Of a DNA stretch of 12,687 bases, positions 7,287-12,687 are shown in pieces; the stretch's first letter is position 1; each line of letters starts with the position of its first letter. Source of the DNA: an uncultured Lachnospiraceae bacterium. GTDB taxonomy: Bacteria > Bacillota > Clostridia > Lachnospirales > Lachnospiraceae. The notes beneath the pieces were generated by a model, which was not told where the DNA came from, did not search any database, and saw only the letters and a program-made list of their open reading frames with translations. The translations under genes and the position numbers were made by a program. The stretch covers positions 1 to 12,687 of the forward strand of contig CADBUD010000061.1 in assembly GCA_902797785.1 (NCBI GenBank), written 5' to 3'.

Positions 7287-8735
7287 ATGAGTTCAGATTA
7301 TCATATTGTTGGAGATTTCCTGATGCTTCCGGCTGTATTGGCCGCAGCACCATTCATAGGAGTAGGATATGCGGTGTTCCAGGATTCCAGAGCAGCAAAA
7401 AGGTATCAGAAAAGAAAAAAAAGACAGGAAGAGGAAAAAAGACACCGGCAGCTGCAGCTGACCCGACAGCAAAAGCAGACCTTTTATCCGGTCTTAGCAA
7501 GAATGTATCATTCCTATGAAACCGCTGCCGGCCAGCAGGAACAGCAGATCGAAGAGCAGAAGCAGCTCATGGAAAAAAAGCTCTCTGCTCTCACCGAGGA
7601 ATATTATGAGGCAGAGCATGATGCTGCCCGGCTGGAGGCTTTTGAACGGAGGGCAAAAGAAAAGCAGGAGGAGCTTAGAAAAGAATGGCAGCAGACAAGA
7701 GGAGCGATGGAAGAGAAATTTCACGTTCTTCTGCATCAGACGACCGGACGTATAGCCCGGGAGCTTTCGCTGGCAGAAGAGGGAAAACGGGCATTGGAGG
7801 CTATGGCAGAGGAGAATCCTGTCATGGCAGAGAAAGTATATGAAAGGATCGAACAGGCCAAAGCAGCTATCGTACTCTATCAGATTGAAACGGGAGAAGA
7901 GCCAAAGGCGATGCGCAAGGAGCTGAATCAGGCAATATCCTATGCCAGAGCTCAAAACTACGAGATTGCTTACAGCAAGGCATCCGGTGTGATGCTTCAT
8001 TGTCTTGAGGAAATGGAACAGGCGAAGCAGCTGCAGCAGGAATATATTTTACTATGGGATGAAATCGCCAGAATCCTGGAAGTGACGAGGGAGAGACTTG
8101 GGAAGATGAGAAGCTTAGAGTTCTCCTGGAAAGGAGAGACTCTGGAGGAAGATTTGTTCCGGTTCGAACCGGATGTACTGAACGGCATTTCCCTGCGGCT
8201 GGATGAATTAGAAAAAGAATGGAAGACGGAACAAAAATTTTCCATTCGCGCCGTCATACATCTGAAACGGCTGCTGGAGGAATGCAGAGAAACAGATGAG
8301 GATGCCGTAGAAATCGGGAACTATGCTGTCAAACGAATGCTGTATGCTTATTCAGAAAATGAGCATGCCGAGCAGGTCACGGACCGGCTGGAGGAACAGG
8401 GATTTCGAATGACCGATCATGCTTATGCGGCAGATCTTGAGGGAAATCCGCTGCATATCAATTTTCTTCATGAAATCACAGGAGAAAAACTGACAGTCGT
8501 TCTGACACCGGCAGAATCCGGAGTCCGGATCTCGGTGCATAATTATGGAAGAAATGGGGAAGAGACCGGAAACATGAAAACACAGCAGGCCGTACAAAGA
8601 ACCTTGGAACAGTGCTTTCAGAGAAAAGGAATCTGCCATGGTCTGGGGGCTGTTTCCAGACAGACAGAGGCTGCGCAGCTGGATCGGGTGAGAACGATGC
8701 CGGAGAGAAAACCAGAGCGGGAAGGAAGGGAGTAA
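7287..8735 (+). CDS. Membrane-anchored coiled-coil protein, probable paralogue of the preceding gene
   Basis: 482 residues from ATG 7287; starting at GTG 7257 would add ten residues. Residues 10-31 are hydrophobic (FLMLPAVLAAAPFIGVGYAV) and are followed at once by a basic stretch (RAAKRYQKRKKR, 35-46). This is the layout of a single N-terminal transmembrane anchor with the bulk of the protein in the cytoplasm by the positive-inside rule. Residues 45-170 are charged coiled coil, 180-275 helical (with YEIAYSKASG, 225-234), and 340-450 a mixed alpha/beta end domain with ADLEGNPLHINFL and the helix QQAVQRTLEQ. These resemble the ordered elements of the 476-residue upstream protein. The 81-nt gap before it is the widest inside the operon. 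It would place the complex at the membrane; I do not recognise the family. Confidence 0.85.
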   Translation: MSSDYHIVGDFLMLPAVLAAAPFIGVGYAVFQDSRAAKRYQKRKKRQEEEKRHRQLQLTRQQKQTFYPVLARMYHSYETAAGQQEQQIEEQKQLMEKKLSALTEEYYEAEHDAARLEAFERRAKEKQEELRKEWQQTRGAMEEKFHVLLHQTTGRIARELSLAEEGKRALEAMAEENPVMAEKVYERIEQAKAAIVLYQIETGEEPKAMRKELNQAISYARAQNYEIAYSKASGVMLHCLEEMEQAKQLQQEYILLWDEIARILEVTRERLGKMRSLEFSWKGETLEEDLFRFEPDVLNGISLRLDELEKEWKTEQKFSIRAVIHLKRLLEECRETDEDAVEIGNYAVKRMLYAYSENEHAEQVTDRLEEQGFRMTDHAYAADLEGNPLHINFLHEITGEKLTVVLTPAESGVRISVHNYGRNGEETGNMKTQQAVQRTLEQCFQRKGICHGLGAVSRQTEAAQLDRVRTMPERKPEREGRE

Positions 8736-8736
8736 A

Positions 8737-11700
8737 ATGTCTTTTTCAGATGTATTGAAATCGCATGATGGAATCAGCTGTATCATGCTGCATGGACCGG
8801 TGACCGATGGTATTCTTTCCAGTGATCTGTGCTTTCGGGAATTTTCCGTTGCTCTTTGCGATATCTTGAAGGAAAATGGATATGAAAATATCGTATTCTA
8901 TGATTTTACCGGAGCAAACGGAAAGTATGTCTATGATGATGAGTCGGCATATTATAGTATTTCTCAAGCGAGAGAGGCTTATGAAAAAAAATATGGCGGA
9001 CCACCCGGAGGATCTTTAAATGACTCTGGGAAAGAGTCCTCAAAATCACAGGAAGTTAAAAGAAAGCCGGATTCTGCCGGAAGGCGGTTTGGAAAACAGC
9101 CTAAAGTGGTAAGGAAAGAAATCGAAAAAGCAGCAGAAAAAGAAGCAGCACAAGACGTAGAAAAGGCAGTGGAAGAGGTGGTTATTTTACATCAGCAGAG
9201 ACATCTGGCTCCTGAATTATTTTATGGAGAATTACAAAGACACATGATGAACGATCAGGTGAAATCCGCATTTGTTTTTGATTTTACCGCATTTTTAAAT
9301 GATTCCTCCATCCGACAGTATGTATCCCAGATATTATATCAATGGAGAAATCCCAATAACCTCATACTCTTTATAAATCCGGACGGTCAGCAGATGGAAA
9401 AGGATGAAGCTATGCAGCAGCGGCTGAAAAGTACGGTGCTGTATGAGTATTTTTATTATACTAATGAAAAAGGAGAAATGAACTACCGGCAGGATCGGTG
9501 CTTTCCCATCCGGACCGTAGACCGGGATGAGATTTACTATCTTCTTCAGAGGATGCAGCTGTTCTATGGCGTGCACTATTTAGAAGATGCATGGAAAATA
9601 GCAGATAAGATCAATTGCCTTTTACATGAGGAAGAAACCGGAGAGCAGATCACACTTAGAGGACTGAAGGATCGGATGGAGCGTTATGTGAAAGCGCATA
9701 AGGGAGAAAATCTATCCAAAAAATTTTACGAGGAAGTATGTCAAAAAAGCAGTAGTGAGATGGATACTTCTTTTCTGGAACATCTGTGTCATCGGGCAGG
9801 CTGGGAGAAAGCGTCTCAAAAACTGGTGGACCGATTGATACAGTTATTTCAGGAATTAGAAGGAGAGACCTGTCATGAAACTTCTACAGAAGAAAAAATC
9901 AAGTGGATGACAAAGAAAAAACAGGAAAAGGATTTCATAAAGGAAGCAGGCGGCATACTTACCATGCGCTTTGGCGGAGGAGAGAAAAAGAGGAACTATC
10001 CGACCATTTCCCAGCTTCCACATATGTTTGTGATTGGCAGACCGGGAACCGGAAAAACGACAGCAGCCAGAATGCTGGGTCGCATCTTTCATGAGACGGG
10101 GCTCTTGGCGACAGGACAGGTACGCATCGTCAGCGGTGGAAGCCTGCAGGCAGGATATGTGGGACAGACTCCGATGAGGATTCATAGGCTTTTGGACGAA
10201 TGCGAGAATGGTGTGCTGGTCATTGATGAGGCTTATGACCTATGTAAAAATTTTGGTCAGGAGAAAAATGCAGGAAGCTTTGCCGAGGAAGCAGTCAATA
10301 CCCTGGTGAATGCAATGACTGACGATTCCCGCCATGTCCTGCTCCTTTTTCTGGGCTATCCTTCAGAAGATCCGAACGACGACGAAGAGCTTCACAGCGT
10401 CCGGGGACTTTACAAAATGAATCCGGGACTGAAAAGGAGAATCAAGCTGGAGCTGGAAATCGAGGATTACGATGCAGATACCTTAACACATATTTTTTTA
10501 GAATGTCTTGAGAAAAAAGGATATGCTCTGGAAGAATCACTTTCCAAAGAAAAGATCCGCTGCTATATGCAGTATTTTTATCAAACACGGACCAGGCGTT
10601 TCGGAAATGGAGAATTTGCCGCAGAAACAGCCAATCAGTGCATTGCCTGTTCAGAAAAAGAACGTGGGGACAAAAAAATATGCCAAAGCGATTTCCAGGA
10701 TGGGGAAAAATATCTGGAACCGATGACAATGGAAAGGGTTCAGGGAGAACTGCAAAATTATCCTGGTCTGGCAGAAATCGGGAACCGGATCATAATGGAT
10801 TCCGTTAATCTATATCAGAACCGCAGAAAAAATGGCTTTACAGATCCGGGATCACCAAGGCATATTCTTCTGGTTGGAAAACGAGGAACAGGAAAGACCA
10901 CATTAGCCAAGATAATCTGCAAAGCCTGGGGGACTGCGGGAATTTTGAGCGGGCGTCCCCCGGTCGTGATAGAAAATCCGGCTTCCTGCCGCCACGAGAC
11001 CATCAAACAGGAAATGCGCCGGGCCATGGAGGAGCATACCGCTCTCCTGATCGATGAAGCCCACAATATACCGGAGCCTTTAGTACAGGATCTGCTGAAT
11101 CCCATGACAGAATATAAAAATCTGACCTGTATTTTTGCCGTCTATCCGGAACGCAAGGAGGAATTTTTGTCAAAAGATTTTGGTCTCAGAGACCGCTGTG
11201 ACCATTATGAAATACCGGACTATACCCCGGATCAATTATTGAAAATCTTTCAGGCCATAGCCAGGCGCCAGCACCGGCAGGCAGATGAGGAATGTCTGGA
11301 AGATCTGAAAATATGGTTCCAAAGATATTATGACAGACGGGAAAGCGATGTGCATTATTCCAATGCCAGAAGAGTAGAAAAAATCGTTGAAGAACTGGAA
11401 AAAAGGACAGCCTCTCCCATCTTTCGAAGAGAGGATCTTCCAAAGGAACTGCGGGAAGAAATCGCAATCGGCAGACATCAGCTTTCCTTTGAAGATATCC
11501 TGTCAGAATTGGATCAATACATCGGCTGGGAGGAAATGAAATCCTTCCTTCTGGAAATGAAAACCTATATGGAGTACCATAAAATTAATGCGAAGCTCCC
11601 ATACCAGACAGAGCATCTTTTGTTTGCAGGAAATCCGGGAACCGGAAAGACAGAAGCAGGACATCTTTTTGCCAAAGCATGTTATTCTCTGGGTGTGACA

Positions 11701-12303
11701 AAAACAGACCATTTTTGCGCCTACGGGGCAGAGGATCTAATTTCAGGATTTGAAGGACAAACAAGATTAAAGACAAAGGAAGCTTTGAAAAAAGGCATGA
11801 ATGGAGTCATTCTGATTGATGAAGCATATCATCTGGCTCCAAGGGGAGGACATGGGGGGGCTGGCTTTGAACGGGAGGTCATTGATGTCTTATTGCGTTT
11901 TAGCCAGGAGCAGCTGGGAAAGACGATTATTGTTCTGGCCGGATATGAAAATCTGCTGCAGGAATTTTTAAAGAGCAATCCGGGTCTGGGAGGACGATTT
12001 TCCCGAACCATACATTTTCCGGATTTTACAGGAGAAGAATGCCGGGATATTTTAAAGCTCCAGATGGAAAAGAAGGGACTTTTGGTGGAAGAAGAAGCGT
12101 TGGAGCGATGTGTGGAGCTGTTTAAGGAGTGCATGTTGCAGCAGGAAAACTGGAACAACGCGCGGGATGTCATGACGATTTGCGGGTGTATTGTTGAGCG
12201 GCATATTCATCGGGTGGTTCATGAGAAAGGAGAGGATGTTGTTACGGTTTGGGATGTGGAGAATGGAATTTTGAAGTGGCGGAGGCAGAGGATGCCGGTG
12301 TAG
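8737..12303 (+). CDS. Giant multi-AAA+ ATPase with three CbbX/SpoVK-like modules and a degenerate N-terminal one
   Basis: 1188 residues; ATG 8737 starts 1 nt after the preceding stop, behind GGAAGGGAG. Module 1: Walker A GRPGTGKT (434-441), pore-loop-like AGYVG (472-476), Walker B VLVIDE (493-498), NPGLKRR (562-568). Module 2: GKRGTGKT (714-721), ALLIDE (769-774), RDR (818-820). Module 3: linker LDQYIGWEEMKSFL near 925-938, GNPGTGKT (965-972), SGFEG (1003-1007) at the pore-loop place, VILIDE (1024-1029), GYENLL (1069-1074), NPGLGGRF (1081-1088) with the arginine-finger arginine 1087. Modules 1 and 3 are typical of the CbbX/SpoVK/EccA clade; module 2 is more divergent. Residues 1-320 lack a P-loop but keep AAA-like strands (NIVFYDF at 51-57, AFVFDF at 178-183, NLILFIN at 208-214) around a charged low-complexity insert at about 88-145, so they look like a dead AAA domain. 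Expected role is ATP-driven remodelling or threading of a partner complex, probably the preceding coiled-coil proteins. The effector it serves is not visible. Confidence 0.93.
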   Translation: MSFSDVLKSHDGISCIMLHGPVTDGILSSDLCFREFSVALCDILKENGYENIVFYDFTGANGKYVYDDESAYYSISQAREAYEKKYGGPPGGSLNDSGKESSKSQEVKRKPDSAGRRFGKQPKVVRKEIEKAAEKEAAQDVEKAVEEVVILHQQRHLAPELFYGELQRHMMNDQVKSAFVFDFTAFLNDSSIRQYVSQILYQWRNPNNLILFINPDGQQMEKDEAMQQRLKSTVLYEYFYYTNEKGEMNYRQDRCFPIRTVDRDEIYYLLQRMQLFYGVHYLEDAWKIADKINCLLHEEETGEQITLRGLKDRMERYVKAHKGENLSKKFYEEVCQKSSSEMDTSFLEHLCHRAGWEKASQKLVDRLIQLFQELEGETCHETSTEEKIKWMTKKKQEKDFIKEAGGILTMRFGGGEKKRNYPTISQLPHMFVIGRPGTGKTTAARMLGRIFHETGLLATGQVRIVSGGSLQAGYVGQTPMRIHRLLDECENGVLVIDEAYDLCKNFGQEKNAGSFAEEAVNTLVNAMTDDSRHVLLLFLGYPSEDPNDDEELHSVRGLYKMNPGLKRRIKLELEIEDYDADTLTHIFLECLEKKGYALEESLSKEKIRCYMQYFYQTRTRRFGNGEFAAETANQCIACSEKERGDKKICQSDFQDGEKYLEPMTMERVQGELQNYPGLAEIGNRIIMDSVNLYQNRRKNGFTDPGSPRHILLVGKRGTGKTTLAKIICKAWGTAGILSGRPPVVIENPASCRHETIKQEMRRAMEEHTALLIDEAHNIPEPLVQDLLNPMTEYKNLTCIFAVYPERKEEFLSKDFGLRDRCDHYEIPDYTPDQLLKIFQAIARRQHRQADEECLEDLKIWFQRYYDRRESDVHYSNARRVEKIVEELEKRTASPIFRREDLPKELREEIAIGRHQLSFEDILSELDQYIGWEEMKSFLLEMKTYMEYHKINAKLPYQTEHLLFAGNPGTGKTEAGHLFAKACYSLGVTKTDHFCAYGAEDLISGFEGQTRLKTKEALKKGMNGVILIDEAYHLAPRGGHGGAGFEREVIDVLLRFSQEQLGKTIIVLAGYENLLQEFLKSNPGLGGRFSRTIHFPDFTGEECRDILKLQMEKKGLLVEEEALERCVELFKECMLQQENWNNARDVMTICGCIVERHIHRVVHEKGEDVVTVWDVENGILKWRRQRMPV

Positions 12304-12325
12304 GGACAGGGATGGCATAGGGGGG

Positions 12326-12372
12326 AGAAAATTGAGGATGGGAATAGAGGATAGAAAATTTAAGATGGGATA
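12326..12372 (+). repeat. Imperfect direct repeat, 27-bp period
   Basis: AGAAAATTGAGGATGGGA (from 12326) recurs as AGAAAATTTAAGATGGGA (from 12353), 16 of 18 bases identical, separated by a short GAGGAT-containing spacer. It lies just after the operon stop. No function is evident; it may be simple duplication. Confidence 0.7.
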
Positions 12373-12394
12373 AACATTAACAAATTGTGAACGA

Positions 12395-12424
12395 AGGAAA
12401 AAATCGGTCAAATTGTGTTTTCCT
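12395..12424 (+). terminator. Weak hairpin, possible operon terminator
   Basis: AGGAAAA (12395-12401) pairs with TTTTCCT (12418-12424) around a 16-base loop. The stem is AT-rich, and the only T-run (TTTT) is inside its 3' arm, so it is at best a weak terminator. It is the only candidate close behind the last gene of the operon. Confidence 0.25.
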
Positions 12425-12548
12425 CAGATCGCTTTTGCAAAAATGAGTTCTGAAATGCCTTGTTTATTTACAAGTTATCTTATCCAATTAATGATAATGG
12501 CTTATTTAAAGGCTCCCTTAAAGGTGTAATGTGTTACCTAACTATATA

Positions 12549-12577
12549 TTGATATAGATATTACGTAATTACATAAT
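12549..12577 (+). promoter_or_regulatory. Candidate sigma-A promoter overlapped by a palindrome
   Basis: TTGATA at 12549-12554 (5 of 6 to TTGACA) and CATAAT at 12572-12577 (5 of 6 to TATAAT) are 17 bases apart. The palindrome at 12557-12580 covers the spacer and the -10. AT-rich DNA gives such matches by chance, and the downstream gene is not in the window. Confidence 0.4.
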
Positions 12578-12580
12578 ATC
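12557..12580. promoter_or_regulatory. 24-bp near-perfect palindrome, candidate operator
   Basis: The sequence GATATTACGTAA followed by TTACATAATATC pairs at 11 of 12 positions with no loop, with the core GTAATTAC perfectly symmetric. The size and the position across a promoter-like spacer and -10 fit a dimeric repressor site. A perfect 12-bp palindrome (ATATAGCTATAT) follows at 12588-12599. Confidence 0.45.
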
Positions 12581-12661
12581 TGGTATTATATAGCTATATT
12601 GTATAGATGGCTATTATATTTATAAACATTAAATAATATTATACTATTTTAATATGTAATA

Positions 12662-12687
12662 TTGACATTTCTGTTTCGAGTGATATA
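12662..12687 (+). promoter_or_regulatory. Candidate promoter cut by the window edge
   Basis: Perfect -35 TTGACA at 12662-12667, a 16-base spacer ending in TGA, then TATA at 12684-12687 where the sequence stops. TG one base before the -10 is the extended -10 arrangement. It points to a gene just beyond the window on the + strand. Confidence 0.5.

Larger units (their letters stand above)
12304..12687. other. AT-rich non-coding region after the operon
   Basis: No credible coding region is seen on either strand. The first 70 bases are purine-rich on the + strand with G runs and two diverged copies of a 20-base unit; from about 12370 composition turns strongly AT-rich, unlike the operon. A weak hairpin, a promoter-like pair with an overlapping palindrome and a second promoter start are listed separately. 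A minus-strand frame running across the operon end (12052-12411) is Pro/Leu-rich repeat-derived shadow and is not a gene. Confidence 0.7.

Noticed and set aside
8737..12303. AAA+ protein as a Rubisco activase (CbbX) or type VII secretion EccA
   Set aside because: No Rubisco or ESX genes accompany it, and it has three active modules plus an extra N-terminal domain; only the ATPase clade is shared.
12491..12510. Fur-box-like stretch AATTAATGATAATGG
   Set aside because: It matches only part of the consensus and has no symmetric second half.

Overview
The window looks like chromosomal or island DNA of a low- to mid-GC Gram-positive anaerobe, most likely a clostridial Bacillota of Lachnospiraceae type. 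This rests on the strong AGGAGG-type ribosome binding sites, the Lys/Glu/Ile-rich proteins, the codon style and a glycyl-radical-activase-like radical SAM gene. That assignment is inference; there is no rRNA or marker gene to fix it.

Positions 2-12303 hold one unidirectional (+) run of eight genes, almost without gaps. In order they are: (1) the 3' part of a gene whose start lies upstream of the window, with a Pro-Glu-Ala pentapeptide repeat linker and a beta-rich, FN3-like C-terminal region; (2) a zinc-ribbon TRAFAC-type GTPase; (3) a 748-residue protein resembling GTPase-associated protein 1 (GAP1); (4) a small radical SAM protein of NrdG/PflA-activase type; (5) a 267-residue coiled-coil protein; (6) a 476-residue coiled-coil protein; (7) a 482-residue protein with an N-terminal membrane anchor, probably a distant paralogue of gene 6; (8) an 1188-residue protein with three CbbX/SpoVK-like AAA+ modules preceded by what looks like a degenerate fourth. 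Genes 3-4 and 4-5 overlap by ATGA, genes 5-6 overlap by 10 nt and genes 7-8 are 1 nt apart, so co-transcription and translational coupling are very likely.

The GTPase plus GAP1-like pair is the signature of the GTPase-centred branch of the NTP-dependent 'ternary' conflict systems described by Aravind and colleagues. Here it is joined to a radical SAM enzyme, a coiled-coil trio with one membrane-anchored member and a giant AAA+ remodeller. No nuclease, protease, TIR, pore-former or other obvious effector is visible. A reasonable working picture is a membrane-tethered, GTP- and ATP-driven assembly or remodelling machine whose effector or target lies upstream of the window, or is modified by the radical SAM protein. 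The function is unproven.

Positions 12304-12687 are non-coding and turn sharply AT-rich. They hold an imperfect direct repeat, a weak hairpin, a promoter-like sequence overlapped by a 24-bp near-palindrome, and at the very edge a good -35 with the beginning of an extended -10. This is probably the control region of the next gene, beyond the window.
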